Counted from the stretch's first letter, positions 38,587-50,381 are shown. The stretch is DNA of 64,000 bases from Marinobacter bryozoorum (GCF_023156245.1 NZ_JAKZAH010000004.1:119592-183591); one strand, 5' to 3'. The notes: a model not told the origin generated them from the letters alone. Numbers and translations are program-made.

Positions 38587-40304
38587 CCCCGGGCAGACGA
38601 GGTGCTGCGGCGGGGGTCTGCAGCCCCCCAGCGGCGCCCGTCAGCGTCGATCAGTACGCTCTGGATAGCTCCCATGGCGGACCGGGTTTCTACCGTGTGG
38701 CCCATGGACTCAAGCAGGTCGATGGTGTCCGGGCTGATCCCCTGTTCAATGCGAATCTCATCCGGCAGCCACTGGTGGTGGATCCGGGGCGCCTCCACCG
38801 CAGACTGGATATTCATGCCGTGGTCGATCACGTTCATGAGCACCTGCAGGGTGGTAGTGATAATCCGCGAGCCGCCCGGGCTTCCCGTGACCAGGAAGTT
38901 CTCGCCGTCCCGCCGGACAATGGTCGGAGACATGGAGCTGAGCATGCGCTTGCCTGGCTCGATTTTGTTGGCCTCGCCCCCGATCAGTCCGTAGGCGTTG
39001 GCCACGCCCGGCTTGGCACTGAAGTCGTCCATCTCATTGTTCAGCAGGAAGCCGGCGCCGGCCACGGTGATACCTGAGCCATAGCTGAAGTTTATGGTGT
39101 AAGTGTTTGAAACAGCGTTGCCCCAGCGGTCCACGATGGAGAAGTGGGTGGTTTCGTTGCTTTCGTAGGGTGCAGGGTTCCCCGGTCCGATATCCTTCGA
39201 GGGGGTGGCCTGGTCCGGGTCGATTTCCTGTCGCAGTGAATCGGCGTAGTCCTTGCTGGTGATGCCGTCCAGCGGCACCTCAACATAGTCCGTATCCCCC
39301 AGGTACTCGGAGCGATCGGCGTAGGCCCGCTTCATAGCCTCTGCCATCAGATGGATTGTCCGGGCGGAGTTGTGGCCATAATTTCCCACGGGATAGTCCT
39401 CAAGGATGTTGAGGATCTGCACGATATGCGCGCCCCCGGAGCTGGGGGGAGACATGGAAAAGATCTCGTGCCCCCGATAGGTGCCCCGGACCGGCTCGCG
39501 AATGACCGGTTGGTAGCCGGCCAGGTCTTCCAGGGTAATCAGGCCTCCGCCACGCTGCATCTCGGCCACGATCAGGCGGGCGGTTTCACCCTCGTAGAAA
39601 TCCCCGATGCCGTGGTCCGCGATACGCTGCAGGGTGGCGGCCAGGTCGGGCTGGCGGAAACGCTCCCCCGGCGCCGGTGGCTTGCCATCGTCGCCGTAGA
39701 AGGCCTCCCGGGTGGCTGGCCATCGGATCAGTCGGTCCCTGGCCTGCTCCAGGCCCTCGGTGAAGCGGTGGGGGACTTCGAATCCGTCCCGGGCCAGGCG
39801 GACTGCCGGAGCCAGCGCCTCTGCCAGGCTAATGGTGCCGTATTGTTCCAGCGCCAGCGCAAGTCCGGCGACCGTACCCGGCACACCGGAGGCCAGGTGG
39901 CTGAAGCGACTGCGCTCCGGCACCACCTCGCCATCCTCGTTCTGATACATGGTTTCGGTGGCAGCTGCCGGTGCCGTCTCGCGGTAATCAATGGCCTGCA
40001 CCGGACCGCCGTCCCCCGGGGCATAGAGCATAAAGCCACCGCCGCCTATATTGCCGGACCGGGGCTGGGTTACGGCGAGGGCAAAGCCCGCCGTCACGGC
40101 GGCGTCCACCGCATTACCGCCATTGCGCAGCACCTCCAGCGCAACCTCGGTGGCATGGGGGTGGCTGGTGGCCACCATGCCGTACGCTCCGGGCACCGGA
40201 TGGTGGCGCTCGCCTTCAAGAATGGCCTGGGCGCTGGCCGCGCCTGCTACGAGGCTAAGCCATAGCAGTGCGACAATGCGCAGGTGCCAGGAGGCAGTAG
40301 GCAT
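38580..40304 (-). CDS. ggt: Gamma-glutamyltransferase
   Basis: A periplasmic N-terminal nucleophile hydrolase that transfers or hydrolyses the gamma-glutamyl group of glutathione. The 574-residue precursor has a signal peptide (1-25, ending ASA), the RSGNIGGGGF segment and the autoprocessing site before the nucleophilic Thr in SNETTHFSIVD (about residue 385), giving large and small subunits. The SSMSPTIV and GSPGGSRIITTTLQ motifs that bind the glutamate carboxylate follow. Everything needed for activity is present. It is divergent from purU. Confidence 0.94.
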   Translation of the reverse strand: MPTASWHLRIVALLWLSLVAGAASAQAILEGERHHPVPGAYGMVATSHPHATEVALEVLRNGGNAVDAAVTAGFALAVTQPRSGNIGGGGFMLYAPGDGGPVQAIDYRETAPAAATETMYQNEDGEVVPERSRFSHLASGVPGTVAGLALALEQYGTISLAEALAPAVRLARDGFEVPHRFTEGLEQARDRLIRWPATREAFYGDDGKPPAPGERFRQPDLAATLQRIADHGIGDFYEGETARLIVAEMQRGGGLITLEDLAGYQPVIREPVRGTYRGHEIFSMSPPSSGGAHIVQILNILEDYPVGNYGHNSARTIHLMAEAMKRAYADRSEYLGDTDYVEVPLDGITSKDYADSLRQEIDPDQATPSKDIGPGNPAPYESNETTHFSIVDRWGNAVSNTYTINFSYGSGITVAGAGFLLNNEMDDFSAKPGVANAYGLIGGEANKIEPGKRMLSSMSPTIVRRDGENFLVTGSPGGSRIITTTLQVLMNVIDHGMNIQSAVEAPRIHHQWLPDEIRIEQGISPDTIDLLESMGHTVETRSAMGAIQSVLIDADGRRWGAADPRRSTSSARGY

Positions 40305-40462
40305 GGTGGTCTCCTTGTGTCGTTAAGGGATTTGTGGGGAAACGGGGCCATCACCTTCGTTCCGGCCACGGATTAGGCTATGATAGCCGGTCATTTTCTT
40401 TTGCGCTGAGCGGAAAGCAAAGCCCGTCTGCGCATCTTCCAGTCGCATTACAGGACAGGTTC

Positions 40463-41317
40463 ATGGAACACACATACCGTCTGGTGATTTCCTGCCCGGA
40501 CAGGGTGGGCATTGTTGCAAAAGTCAGTAACTTCTTGTCCACCTACAATGGCTGGATAACCGAGGCCAGCCACCACTCGGACAACCAGGCCGGGTGGTTC
40601 TTCATGCGCCACGAGATCAAGGCCAGCTCCATTCCCTTTGGGCTGGATCAGTTCCGCGCTGCGTTTGAGCCCATTGCCCGGGAATTCGACATGAGCTGGC
40701 ACGTCGCCGATTCTGCGCGACCCAAGAAAGTCGTGCTCATGTGCAGCAAGGAATCGCACTGCGTAGCCGACCTGCTGCATCGCTGGCACAGTGGCGAGCT
40801 GAACGTGGATATCGCGGCAGTTATCTCCAACCATGAAGACCTGCGTCGCATGGTGGAGTGGCACGAGATTCCCTACCACTGTATCCCCGTCAGCAAGGAG
40901 AACAAGGCTGAGGCCTTCGCCGAGATTGATGGCCTGTTCCAGGCCTATGAGGCGGACGTGATCGTGCTGGCCCGGTACATGCAGATCCTGCCTGCCGCGC
41001 TGTGTGAAAAGTATCCCGGCCAGGTGATCAATATCCACCACTCGTTCCTGCCGTCCTTTGCGGGTGCTCGTCCCTACCACCAGGCCTACAGCCGAGGGGT
41101 CAAGCTGATCGGCGCCACCTGCCACTATGTCACCCAGGACCTGGATGAGGGGCCGATCATTGAGCAGGACGTGATCCGCATCAGTCACAGCGATGCTATC
41201 GAGGATATGGTCCGGCTGGGCAAGGATGTGGAAAAGAATGTGCTGGCCCGGGGACTGCGTGCCCACGTCGAAGACCGGGTCATCACCTATGAAAACAAGA
41301 CGGTGGTTTTTGACTGA
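40463..41317 (+). CDS. purU: Formyltetrahydrofolate deformylase
   Basis: PurU hydrolyses 10-formyl-THF to formate and THF, balancing one-carbon pools and feeding PurT. The 284-residue protein has an N-terminal ACT domain (about 5-85) and a formyltransferase-type catalytic domain with VINIHHSFLPSFAGA (catalytic His) and THYVTQDLDEGPI-like segment (catalytic Asp, here CHYVTQDLDEGPII). The ATG at 40463 follows AGGACAGG and gives the usual length; the longer frame upstream has no family similarity. Confidence 0.94.
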   Translation: MEHTYRLVISCPDRVGIVAKVSNFLSTYNGWITEASHHSDNQAGWFFMRHEIKASSIPFGLDQFRAAFEPIAREFDMSWHVADSARPKKVVLMCSKESHCVADLLHRWHSGELNVDIAAVISNHEDLRRMVEWHEIPYHCIPVSKENKAEAFAEIDGLFQAYEADVIVLARYMQILPAALCEKYPGQVINIHHSFLPSFAGARPYHQAYSRGVKLIGATCHYVTQDLDEGPIIEQDVIRISHSDAIEDMVRLGKDVEKNVLARGLRAHVEDRVITYENKTVVFD

Positions 41318-41401
41318 GCCGGTTACCCGAATGTGGTAACATCGATAGCTTGTTTATAACCACCAAAACGACTTCCAGCAAATTCAAAGGAACCATTCTC
41401 G

Positions 41402-44026
41402 ATGGGTGAGTTAGCCAAAGAGATCCTGCCGGTCAATATCGAAGACGAGCTCAAGCAGTCCTACCTGGACTATGCCATGAGCGTCATCATCGGCCGGGCG
41501 CTTCCCGATGTCCGCGATGGCCTCAAGCCGGTACACCGGCGCGTTCTCTTCGCCATGTCCGAACTGGGCAACGACTGGAACAAGCCGTACAAGAAGTCCG
41601 CCCGTGTGGTGGGTGACGTTATCGGTAAGTACCATCCCCATGGCGATTCTGCGGTCTATGACACCATCGTAAGGATGGCGCAGCCGTTTTCATTGCGTTA
41701 TCCCCTGGTGGACGGGCAGGGCAACTTTGGTTCCATCGACGGCGATAATGCTGCTGCCATGCGTTATACCGAAATCCGCATGGAAAAGATCGCCCATGCC
41801 TTGCTGGCGGATCTTGACAAGGAAACGGTGGATTTCGTTGATAACTACGACGGCACCGAACGGATACCGGAAGTCCTGCCTACCCGTGTACCCAACCTGC
41901 TGGTCAACGGCTCTTCCGGTATCGCCGTGGGTATGGCGACCAACATCCCGCCCCACAACCTGACCGAAGTGGTCAACGGCTGCCTGGCCCTGATCGACAA
42001 CCCGGACACCACCATCGATGAGCTGATGGATATCATTCCCGGGCCGGACTTTCCGACCCAGGGCATCATCAACGGTCGGGCCGGTATCGTTGAGGCCTAC
42101 CGTACCGGTCGCGGACGTATCTACATTCGTGCCCGCCACGAGATCGAGCACGACAAGAAAACCGGCCGCGATGCCATCATCATCACTGAGCTGCCGTATC
42201 AGCTGAACAAGGCCCGCCTGATCGAGAAGATTGCCGAGCTGGTGAAGGAAAAGCGCCTGGAAGGCATCACCGAGCTTCGGGACGAATCCAACAAGGAAGG
42301 TATACGGGTAGTGATCGAGTTGCGCCGGGGCGAGAACCCGGATGTGATCGTCAACAACCTGTTTGCCCAGACGCAGCTGGAAACCGTATTTGGCATCAAC
42401 ATGGTGGCGTTGCTCAACGGCGAGCCCAAGACGCTGAACCTGAAGGAAATGCTGGATGCCTTCGTGCGTCACCGCCGGGAAGTGGTCACTCGTCGTACCA
42501 TCTACGAGCTGCGCAAGGCCCGGGAGCGGGGTCATATCCTCGAAGGTCTTACCGTCGCCCTGGCCAACATTGACGAGATTATTGAGCTGATCAAGGCTTC
42601 CCCGTCCGCAGCGGAAGCGAAGGAAAAGCTCATGGACAAGGGCTGGTCACCGGGTGATGTGCTGGCCATGCTCGAGCGGGCCGGTGAAGATGCCTGTCGC
42701 CCAGACGACCTGCCGGAAATCTATGGCCTGCGGGACGGCCTGTATCACCTGTCCCCGGAACAGGCCCAGGCGATCCTGGACCTGCGTCTGCATCGTCTGA
42801 CCGGCCTGGAAACCGAAAAACTCCAGAATGAGTACAAGGACATCGTCGAGAAGATCGCTGACCTGCTGGATATCCTGGGCAATCCGGAGCGCCTGCTGCA
42901 GGTGATCCGTGACGAGTTGGCAGCCATTGTCGATGAGTACGGTGATGAGCGTCGTACCGAGATTGTCAGCTCCCGCCGTGACCTGACCGTCGCAGACCTG
43001 ATTGACGAAGAAGACCTGGTGGTGACCATCTCCCACAGTGGCTATGCCAAGACCCAGGCGGTGGAAGACTACCAGGCCCAGCGGCGGGGCGGCCGTGGCA
43101 AGGCGGCGACGTCGATGAAGGACGAGGACTTCATTGAAAAACTGCTGGTGGCCAACTCCCACGACACCATTCTGTGCTTCTCCAACCGTGGCAAGGTTTA
43201 CTGGTTGCGGGTGTTCGAGATTCCCCGGGGCAGTCGTGGCTCCCGCGGCCGGCCCATGGTCAACATCCTGCCGCTGGACGACGGTGAGCGTATCACCACC
43301 TTCCTGCCGGTGCGGGATTACCCGGAAGACCACTATGTATTGATGGCCACTTCCAACGGCGTGGTCAAGAAGACGCCACTGCCGAACTTCTCTCGACCCA
43401 GGTCCAACGGCCTGATCGCCCTGAACCTGGATGAAGGAGACACCCTTATCGGGGCCGCTATCACCCAGGGCGATGCGGAAGTCATGCTGTTCTCCACCGC
43501 TGGCAAGGCCGTACGCTTCCAGGAAGACCAGGTGCGTCCGATGAGCCGGACGGCCCGCGGTGTTCGTGGTATCCGGATGCCTGATGGCCACCACGTAGTG
43601 TCGCTGATCATCCCGCAGGAGGGCGGAGTCATTCTGACCGCCAGTGAGCATGGCTACGGCAAGCGCACCGCCATTGATGAGTTCCCCACCTACAGTCGTG
43701 GCAGCCAGGGCGTTATTGCCATGCAGTGCTCGGAACGTAACGGCAACCTGGTCACCGCGCTGCAGTTGTTTGACGGTGATGAAATGATGCTCATCTCCGA
43801 CAAGGGCACCCTGGTGCGTACCCGGACTGATGAGGTGTCTGTACTCAGTCGTAATACCCAGGGTGTGCGGCTGATCCGTCTCAGCCAGGAAGACGAGCGC
43901 CTGGTGGGTGTGGAGCGGATCGCCGAGAGTGACGACGAAGACGAAGACGAAGAGGCGGAAGCCGGAGAGGATTCCGCAGTGGACAGTGGCAGCGACGACA
44001 ACAGTGGAGAGTCAGCCGATGAGTAG
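41402..44026 (+). CDS. gyrA: DNA gyrase subunit A
   Basis: GyrA forms the cleavage-reunion half of DNA gyrase. The 874-residue protein has the catalytic tyrosine in [10 protein letters not shown] (near 122) and the quinolone-determining [19 protein letters not shown] with serine and aspartate at the two main resistance positions, so no classical resistance substitution is present. The GyrA box QRRGGRGK lies near 560, and six beta-pinwheel repeats follow. The last 35 residues are extremely acidic (Asp/Glu/Ser), as in other gyrases with a regulatory tail. Its stop overlaps serC by 8 bases. Confidence 0.97.
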   Translation: MGELAKEILPVNIEDELKQSYLDYAMSVIIGRALPDVRDGLKPVHRRVLFAMSELGNDWNKPYKKSARVVGDVIGKYHPHGDSAVYDTIVRMAQPFSLRYPLVDGQGNFGSIDGDNAAAMRYTEIRMEKIAHALLADLDKETVDFVDNYDGTERIPEVLPTRVPNLLVNGSSGIAVGMATNIPPHNLTEVVNGCLALIDNPDTTIDELMDIIPGPDFPTQGIINGRAGIVEAYRTGRGRIYIRARHEIEHDKKTGRDAIIITELPYQLNKARLIEKIAELVKEKRLEGITELRDESNKEGIRVVIELRRGENPDVIVNNLFAQTQLETVFGINMVALLNGEPKTLNLKEMLDAFVRHRREVVTRRTIYELRKARERGHILEGLTVALANIDEIIELIKASPSAAEAKEKLMDKGWSPGDVLAMLERAGEDACRPDDLPEIYGLRDGLYHLSPEQAQAILDLRLHRLTGLETEKLQNEYKDIVEKIADLLDILGNPERLLQVIRDELAAIVDEYGDERRTEIVSSRRDLTVADLIDEEDLVVTISHSGYAKTQAVEDYQAQRRGGRGKAATSMKDEDFIEKLLVANSHDTILCFSNRGKVYWLRVFEIPRGSRGSRGRPMVNILPLDDGERITTFLPVRDYPEDHYVLMATSNGVVKKTPLPNFSRPRSNGLIALNLDEGDTLIGAAITQGDAEVMLFSTAGKAVRFQEDQVRPMSRTARGVRGIRMPDGHHVVSLIIPQEGGVILTASEHGYGKRTAIDEFPTYSRGSQGVIAMQCSERNGNLVTALQLFDGDEMMLISDKGTLVRTRTDEVSVLSRNTQGVRLIRLSQEDERLVGVERIAESDDEDEDEEAEAGEDSAVDSGSDDNSGESADE

Positions 44027-45101
44027 GGCGTACAACTTTTGCGCCGGCCCGGCGACACTGCCGGAGCCCGTACTCCGCCAGGCCCGTGAAGAAATGCTGG
44101 ACTGGCGTGGCACAGGGATGTCCGTGATGGAAATGAGTCACCGCAGTGACGAATTCGTGGAAATCGCTGAAACTGCCGAGCAGGATCTTAGGGAACTTGC
44201 TGGAATTTCAGATGATTACGCCGTACTCTTCATGCAGGGTGGCGCTTCCAGTCAGTTCGCCACCATTCCCCTGAACCTGCTGGGGGACAATGGCCGTGCC
44301 GACTATGTAAACACCGGTATCTGGTCGAAGAAAGCCATTGCCGAGGCGAGCCGTTACGGAGACATTAACGTGGCGGCTTCCAGTGAGGATAGTGGTTTTA
44401 CCACGGTGCCCCTGCAGGAAACCTGGAACACCCGGTCCGATGCGGCCTACCTGCATTACACGCCCAACGAGACCATCGGTGGCCTTGAGTACGACTTTAT
44501 TCCCGAGAGCGGTCATGTTCCCCTGGTGGCAGATATGTCCTCCACCATGCTGTCCCGACCGCTGGATGTGTCTAAGTTTGGCCTGATCTATGCCGGTGCC
44601 CAGAAGAATATCGGCCCGTCCGGCCTTGTGGTGCTCATTATCCGCAAGGACCTGCTGGGCAAGGCACGTGCGGAAACCCCCACCATGATGAATTACCAGG
44701 TCATTGCCGATAACGGTTCCATGTACAACACGCCGGCGACCTATTCATGGTACCTGGCCGGGCTGGTGTTCAAGTGGCTACAGGAGCAGGGTGGCGTCGA
44801 GGCGATTGCAGAGATTAATCGCCGCAAGGCCACCAAGCTGTATGGTTTCATTGATGACAATGACTTCTACGCCAACCCCATTGATCCCCGCTTCCGTTCC
44901 TGGATGAATGTACCGTTTACCTTGGCGGACGACGCCCTCAACAGTGCGTTCCTGAAGGGTGCGGACGAGCGTGGCCTGCTGAATCTGAAAGGACACCGGA
45001 GTGTGGGTGGTATGCGGGCCAGCATTTACAACGCCATGCCCGAGGCCGGCGTGGATGCCCTGATCGACTATATGGCCGGATTTGCGAAGGAGCATGGCTG
45101 A
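44019..45101 (+). CDS. serC: Phosphoserine aminotransferase
   Basis: SerC is a PLP enzyme acting on 3-phosphohydroxypyruvate in serine synthesis and on the homologous intermediate in pyridoxine synthesis. The 360-residue protein has [15 protein letters not shown] at the start, [10 protein letters not shown] (about 70) and the PLP lysine in [13 protein letters not shown] (about 195). GGAGAG lies before the ATG, inside the gyrA end. Start of the gyrA-serC-pheA-hisC-tyrA/aroA-cmk-rpsA series known from Pseudomonas. Confidence 0.96.
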   Translation: MSRAYNFCAGPATLPEPVLRQAREEMLDWRGTGMSVMEMSHRSDEFVEIAETAEQDLRELAGISDDYAVLFMQGGASSQFATIPLNLLGDNGRADYVNTGIWSKKAIAEASRYGDINVAASSEDSGFTTVPLQETWNTRSDAAYLHYTPNETIGGLEYDFIPESGHVPLVADMSSTMLSRPLDVSKFGLIYAGAQKNIGPSGLVVLIIRKDLLGKARAETPTMMNYQVIADNGSMYNTPATYSWYLAGLVFKWLQEQGGVEAIAEINRRKATKLYGFIDDNDFYANPIDPRFRSWMNVPFTLADDALNSAFLKGADERGLLNLKGHRSVGGMRASIYNAMPEAGVDALIDYMAGFAKEHG

Positions 45102-45103
45102 CC

Positions 45104-46201
45104 ATGAGTGACGAGCAGACCCGTCTGGGGGAGTTGCGCGACCAGATCGACAGCCTGGACCAGCAAATCATGGACCTGATCAGTGCCCGTGCCAGCTGTG
45201 CCCAGGAAGTGGCCCACGTGAAAATGGCGGCCAATCCAGGTGATGACGTGTTCTTCTACCGCCCGGAGCGTGAGGCCCAGGTGCTGCGCCGTATCAAGGA
45301 GGCCAATCCCGGCCCGCTGGCGGACGAAGAAATGGCCCGCCTGTTCCGGGAAATCATGTCGGCCTGCCTGGCGCTGGAGCAGCCCATGCGCATCGCCTTC
45401 CTGGGGCCGGCCGGTACCTTCACCCAGGCTGCAGCGCTCAAGCACTTCGGTCACTCGGTCATCTCCGTACCCATGCCCGCCATTGATGCGGTGTTCCGGG
45501 AGGTGGAGTCCGGTGCTGCCCAGTACGGCGTGGTGCCGGTGGAAAACTCCACCGAGGGTATGATCAATCACACCCTGGATATGTTTATCTCGTCACCGCT
45601 GAAAATCTGCGGTGAGGTGCAATTGCGCATCCATCATCACCTGATGCGCTCTCCGGACAGTGATGACAAGCCACTGACCCGAATCTACTCCCACCAGCAG
45701 TCCTTCGCCCAGTGCCGGCAATGGCTCGATGCCCACCAGTATGGCGTCGAGCGTGTCACCGTCAGCAGCAACGCCGAAGCGGCCCGCCGGGCAGCCAGCG
45801 AGCCTGGCACGGCGGCTATAGCCGGTGACATGGCGGCCGAACTCTATGGCCTCGAAATCATGGCAGGCAAGATCGAGGACCGGCCGGATAATACCACCCG
45901 GTTCCTGATTGTCGGCCGTGAATCTGTAGGGTCCAGTGGACAGGACAAGACGTCCATCCTGGTCTCCATGCGTAACCGTCCGGGTGCACTGTACCAGCTG
46001 CTGGAGCCGTTCCACCGTGCGGGCATCAGCCTTACACGCATCGAAACCCGGCCTTCCCCCAGCGGCACCTGGGCCTATGTCTTCTATATTGATTTCGAGG
46101 GCCATATGGAGGACGCCACTACCAGCAAGCTGCTGGAAGACCTCGAAGAAGACGCCGTTGAGCTCAAGCGCCTTGGGTCCTACCCGGCCGCTGTGCTCTG
46201 A
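45104..46201 (+). CDS. pheA: Bifunctional chorismate mutase/prephenate dehydratase (P-protein)
   Basis: Converts chorismate to prephenate and on to phenylpyruvate. The 365-residue protein has an AroQ chorismate mutase domain (1-90; LRDQIDSLDQQIMDLISAR), a prephenate dehydratase domain (about 95-270; GPAGTFTQAAALKHFG and VENSTEG with catalytic Thr) and a C-terminal ACT domain (about 285-360) whose ETRPSPSGTWAY motif corresponds to the phenylalanine-sensing ESRP loop. Two bases separate it from serC. Confidence 0.96.
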   Translation: MSDEQTRLGELRDQIDSLDQQIMDLISARASCAQEVAHVKMAANPGDDVFFYRPEREAQVLRRIKEANPGPLADEEMARLFREIMSACLALEQPMRIAFLGPAGTFTQAAALKHFGHSVISVPMPAIDAVFREVESGAAQYGVVPVENSTEGMINHTLDMFISSPLKICGEVQLRIHHHLMRSPDSDDKPLTRIYSHQQSFAQCRQWLDAHQYGVERVTVSSNAEAARRAASEPGTAAIAGDMAAELYGLEIMAGKIEDRPDNTTRFLIVGRESVGSSGQDKTSILVSMRNRPGALYQLLEPFHRAGISLTRIETRPSPSGTWAYVFYIDFEGHMEDATTSKLLEDLEEDAVELKRLGSYPAAVL

Positions 46202-46259
46202 CGTGCCAGACCACCTTCGTGTCTGTACTGGCAGCGATTAACCCGGAGGATTTAGGACC

Positions 46260-47381
46260 ATGTCTATCGACTATCAGTCACTGGCGGTTGAAGGGGTACG
46301 CAGCCTGACCCCGTACCAGCCCGGCAAGCCTATTGAGGAGCTGGCGCGGGAATACGGCCTGGAGCCGGATGAGATCGTCAAGCTGGCCAGTAACGAGAAC
46401 CCGCTGGGCCCGAGCCCCATAGCCATGGAGGCCGCCCGTGAAGCCCTGGAAGAGATGTGCCGTTACCCGGACGGCAATGCCTTTACCCTGAAGCAGGCCC
46501 TGTCCGGGTACCTTCAGGTGGCCGCCAGCCAGCTCACCCTCGGCAATGGATCCAACGACGTGCTGGAAGTGATTGCCCGCTGTTTCGCCGGACCGGGTGA
46601 TGAAATCGTCTATGCCCAGCATGCCTTTGCTGTCTATCCGCTGGTTACCCTGGCTATCGGCGCAAAGGGCGTTGAAGTGCCGGCGAAGAACTGGGGGCAT
46701 GACCTGCCAGCCATGGCTGAGGCGATCACCGATCAAACACGCCTGGTCTTTGTGGCCAACCCCAACAATCCTACCGGCACCGTGGAGGGCGAAAAAGCCA
46801 TCCGGTCTTTCCTGGACCGGGTGCCCGAGCGGGTCCTGGTGGTGCTGGATGAAGCCTATTGCGAGTACCTGGCCGGCACCGACGACGACGTCGACGGCAT
46901 CGGCCTGTTGCAGGATTACCCCAACCTGATTGTCACGCGGACCTTCTCCAAGGCGTGGGGCCTGGCGGCCCTGCGAGTGGGCTACGCGGTGTCATCCCCT
47001 TCCGTCGCAGACATCCTTAACCGTGTACGGCAACCGTTCAACGTGGATACGGTGGCCCAGGCAGCGGCCACTGCAGTGTTGACTGACCTCGAATACCTGG
47101 CCCGGTCCCGGGATGTTAATCGCAAGGGGCTCGAGCAACTGACAGCAGGCTTTGCGGATCTTGGGCTGGACTGGATTCCTTCGGCTGGTAATTTCGTTGC
47201 GGTCGACGTGGGTGATAATGCCCAGGACGTTTTTCAGGGGTTGCTGGAACAGGGTGTGATCGTTCGCCCTGTGGCCGGTTATGGCATGCCACGCCATCTG
47301 AGGGTGTCCGTTGGGCTGCCGGACGAAAACCAGCGTTGCCTGGAGGCCCTGAAGCGGGTGCTCGAGCGCCGTGGATCCTGA
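46260..47381 (+). CDS. hisC: Histidinol-phosphate aminotransferase
   Basis: A 373-residue PLP aminotransferase with ASNENPLGPSP, NPNNPTGT (about 170), the DEAYCEY aspartate and the PLP lysine in TFSKAWGLAALRVG. In Pseudomonas this locus carries a second hisC (hisC2) next to tyrA and pheA, which also transaminates aromatic keto acids; a similar broad role is inferred here. GGAGG precedes the ATG. The end overlaps tyrA-aroA by 11 bases. Confidence 0.93.
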   Translation: MSIDYQSLAVEGVRSLTPYQPGKPIEELAREYGLEPDEIVKLASNENPLGPSPIAMEAAREALEEMCRYPDGNAFTLKQALSGYLQVAASQLTLGNGSNDVLEVIARCFAGPGDEIVYAQHAFAVYPLVTLAIGAKGVEVPAKNWGHDLPAMAEAITDQTRLVFVANPNNPTGTVEGEKAIRSFLDRVPERVLVVLDEAYCEYLAGTDDDVDGIGLLQDYPNLIVTRTFSKAWGLAALRVGYAVSSPSVADILNRVRQPFNVDTVAQAAATAVLTDLEYLARSRDVNRKGLEQLTAGFADLGLDWIPSAGNFVAVDVGDNAQDVFQGLLEQGVIVRPVAGYGMPRHLRVSVGLPDENQRCLEALKRVLERRGS

Positions 47382-49620
47382 GTTGGCCGCGACCCCGGAC
47401 ACCGCTCGTCCGCTGTTTCGCCGGGTCGCGGTGATCGGCCTTGGCCTGATCGGCGGATCCCTGGCCCTCGCCGCCAGGCGATCTGGCCGGGTAGGAGAGG
47501 TTCTGGCGGCGGACCGCAGCGAGGCTGAGCTCGCCCTGGGAGTGGAGCTTGGTGTCATTGATGGTTACGGTACTGCCAGCGAAATCGTAGCCGGTGCCGA
47601 CCTGGTAGTGATCGCGGTACCGGTAAGGGCCACGGTGGCCGTGCTGCAGGAGGTGAAACCTGTGCTGGCGCCGGGGACGGTGCTGACCGATGTGGGGAGC
47701 ACCAAGGGCAGCTTTGTACAGGCCGTGAGTGAAGTGTTCGGCGCCTGGGGACACCGGGTCATTCCCGGTCACCCGATCGCCGGCTCCGAGAAAAGCGGGG
47801 TGAGGGCGGCCCGGGGGGATCTGTTCGAGGGTCACAAGGTTATCCTGACGCCGCCGGAGGGTGTTGATGTCCATGCCCTGGAGCGGTTAACTGCGCTCTG
47901 GGCCGCGTGCGGTGCCACGGTGCTGACCATGGACGTGGACCGGCATGACGAAGTGCTGGCGGCTACCAGTCATCTCCCCCATCTCATTGCCTTCTCCCTG
48001 GTGGATACCCTGGCCGGAGAAGACCAGAATATGGAGATCTTCCGCTACGCAGCGGGAGGCTTCCGTGATTTCACCCGGATTGCGGCCAGTGACCCGGTCA
48101 TGTGGCACGACATTTTCCTGTCGAACCGGGAAGCGGTACTGCGGGTGATTGATCATTTTACCGAGGACCTGGCCGGCTTGCGCCAGGCCATTGAAGACCA
48201 GGACGGCGCCGCGTTATTGCGGGTATTCACCCGCGCCCGTGCGGCACGCAATCATTTTTCCAAGATGTTATCAGGACAGGCGTACGTGACAGACATGAGT
48301 CAGAAACCCGTGAGATTCCGGCTGCAGCCGGGCGGAAGTGTGAGTGGCGACATCCGGGTACCCGGCGACAAATCCATCTCCCATCGATCGATTATGCTCG
48401 GCGCGCTGGCCGAGGGCGTCACCGAGGTCGACGGCTTCCTGGAGGGGGAGGATAGCCTCGCCACCCTGCAGGCGTTCCGGGATATGGGCGTCACCATCGA
48501 AGGCCCGGACGACGGCCATGTTCGTATTCACGGGGTTGGCATGCAGGGCTTGCAGGCCCCCCGCGGTCCGATTTACCTGGGCAACTCCGGTACCGCCATG
48601 CGCCTGTTCTCCGGCCTGCTGGCAGCGCAACCCTTTGATTCCGAGATGACTGGTGATGACAGTCTCTCCCGGCGGCCCATGAACCGGGTGGCAGATCCGC
48701 TGCGGGCAATGGGCGCGGTGATCGACACTGCTGAAGGTGGTCGTCCACCGTTGAAGATCCGTGGCGGGCGCAAGCTGTCCGGTATTCATTACGACATGCC
48801 CGTCGCCAGTGCCCAGGTCAAATCCTGTCTGCTGCTGGCCGGGCTCTATGCCGAAGGCATGACCTCCGTCCATGAGCCGGCGCCGACCCGGGACCATACC
48901 GAGCGGATGCTCGAGGGTTTCGGCTATCACGTGCACCGGGATGGAGCTACGGCCAGCATTATCGGTGGCGGCAAGCTGACCGGCGGTCATATCGATGTGC
49001 CTGCCGACATTTCGTCAGCCGCCTTTTTCCTGGTGGCGGCCAGCATTGCCCCGGGCTCTGACCTGACCTTGCGCCATGTGGGTATGAACCCCACCCGTAC
49101 CGGGATTATCACTATCCTGAAAATGATGGGTGCGGATATCGAAGTTTCCAACGAAAGGGAGATCGGTGGCGAACCCGTGGCGGACCTGCGTGTCCGGAGC
49201 GCCCATCTTCAGGGAATCGACATCCCGGAGGAGCAGGTTCCCCTGGCCATCGATGAGTTCCCGGTGTTGTTCATTGCGGCTGCCTGTGCCGAGGGGCGTA
49301 CTGTGCTCCGGGGCGCCGAAGAACTGCGGGTCAAGGAAAGTGACCGTATCCAGGTCATGGCCGATGGCCTGGAGGGTGTGGGCGTGGAAACGACGGTAAC
49401 GCCGGATGGCATCATTATTGATGGTGGTCAGACCATCGCCGGAGGCGAAGTGGACAGCCACGGTGATCACCGGGTTGCCATGTCCTTTGCCGTCGCATCC
49501 CTGTGTGCCAGTGGCGAGATTGTGGTGAATGACTGTGCCAACGTGGCGACCTCATTCCCGGGCTTTGTGGAGCTGGCCACCCGCACGGGCATTCACATCC
49601 AGTCGGAGGAGGTCAACTGA
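47371..49620 (+). CDS. tyrA-aroA: Fused prephenate dehydrogenase / EPSP synthase
   Basis: A 749-residue fusion. Residues about 15-295 are a TyrA dehydrogenase with Rossmann motif [10 protein letters not shown] and the [11 protein letters not shown] substrate segment; residues about 308-749 are EPSP synthase (AroA), which joins shikimate-3-phosphate and PEP. The AroA half begins near the internal [10 protein letters not shown] segment and carries [11 protein letters not shown] and [12 protein letters not shown], motifs of the class II enzymes, with the NSGTAMR loop. The same fusion occurs in Pseudomonas (PA3164-type). The start is GTG inside hisC; its ribosome site is weak, so coupling to hisC is likely. 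Confidence 0.94.
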   Translation: MDPELAATPDTARPLFRRVAVIGLGLIGGSLALAARRSGRVGEVLAADRSEAELALGVELGVIDGYGTASEIVAGADLVVIAVPVRATVAVLQEVKPVLAPGTVLTDVGSTKGSFVQAVSEVFGAWGHRVIPGHPIAGSEKSGVRAARGDLFEGHKVILTPPEGVDVHALERLTALWAACGATVLTMDVDRHDEVLAATSHLPHLIAFSLVDTLAGEDQNMEIFRYAAGGFRDFTRIAASDPVMWHDIFLSNREAVLRVIDHFTEDLAGLRQAIEDQDGAALLRVFTRARAARNHFSKMLSGQAYVTDMSQKPVRFRLQPGGSVSGDIRVPGDKSISHRSIMLGALAEGVTEVDGFLEGEDSLATLQAFRDMGVTIEGPDDGHVRIHGVGMQGLQAPRGPIYLGNSGTAMRLFSGLLAAQPFDSEMTGDDSLSRRPMNRVADPLRAMGAVIDTAEGGRPPLKIRGGRKLSGIHYDMPVASAQVKSCLLLAGLYAEGMTSVHEPAPTRDHTERMLEGFGYHVHRDGATASIIGGGKLTGGHIDVPADISSAAFFLVAASIAPGSDLTLRHVGMNPTRTGIITILKMMGADIEVSNEREIGGEPVADLRVRSAHLQGIDIPEEQVPLAIDEFPVLFIAAACAEGRTVLRGAEELRVKESDRIQVMADGLEGVGVETTVTPDGIIIDGGQTIAGGEVDSHGDHRVAMSFAVASLCASGEIVVNDCANVATSFPGFVELATRTGIHIQSEEVN

Positions 49621-50309
49621 TGCCTTCGGTGGCGGGTAACCCGGTACCGGTGGTCGCTGTGGACGGCCCTGGTGGCTCTGGCAAAGGAACCGTGACCCAG
49701 ATGTTGGCGCGCCGGCTCGGCTGGCACCTGCTGGATAGTGGTGCGCTCTATCGCCTGACTGCGCTGGCGGCCCGGCGGCAAGGCGTGGACCTGGCCGACG
49801 AAGTTGGGCTGGTGGGTGTTGCCGCGGGCCTGGATGTTTCGTTCCAGCCGACGCCGGAGGGTGAGCCGGTGAGGGTGTTCCTGGATGGCGATGATGTTAC
49901 CCGGGAAATCCGCACCGAACAGACAGGTGACGGCGCCTCCCGCGTGGCAGTGATCCAGGCGGTGCGGGATGCACTGCTGCAGCGCCAGCGGGATTTCCGC
50001 CAGGCGCCAGGCCTGGTGGCGGATGGCAGGGACATGGGCACCGTGGTTTTCCCCGATGCGCCGGTCAAGGTTTTCCTCACGGCAAGCGCTGAGGAAAGGG
50101 CCCGCAGACGCTACCTCCAGTTGAAGGAGGCGGGCATGGATGTTAACATTCAGAACCTTTTAGACGAGATCCGGGCCCGCGACGAGCGTGATATGAATCG
50201 CTCGGCGGCCCCGCTTAAGCCTGCAGATGATGCGCAAGTCATTGATTCTACGGGTTTAAGTATAGAGGAAGTGCTATCGAAGGTTATGGCCCTTTTGGGT
50301 CAGGCCTGA
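49620..50309 (+). CDS. cmk: Cytidylate kinase
   Basis: Cmk phosphorylates CMP and dCMP. The 229-residue protein has the P-loop GPGGSGKGT (about 16-24), the substrate segment [13 protein letters not shown] and [13 protein letters not shown] (about 140), with the RRYLQL helix of the lid. It begins with the 1-base overlap ATGA with tyrA-aroA. In gammaproteobacteria cmk-rpsA is a fixed pair. Confidence 0.96.
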   Translation: MPSVAGNPVPVVAVDGPGGSGKGTVTQMLARRLGWHLLDSGALYRLTALAARRQGVDLADEVGLVGVAAGLDVSFQPTPEGEPVRVFLDGDDVTREIRTEQTGDGASRVAVIQAVRDALLQRQRDFRQAPGLVADGRDMGTVVFPDAPVKVFLTASAEERARRRYLQLKEAGMDVNIQNLLDEIRARDERDMNRSAAPLKPADDAQVIDSTGLSIEEVLSKVMALLGQA

Positions 50310-50381
50310 TTGCACCTTTTTGCTATTTCTGGTGTATTTTTGAGCAGTTCTGCGCTGGAAATAGTGGTTGTTAAAGGATCC

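Noticed and set aside
41402..44026. Fluoroquinolone-resistance mutation in gyrA
   Set aside because: Serine and aspartate are present at the two main resistance positions.
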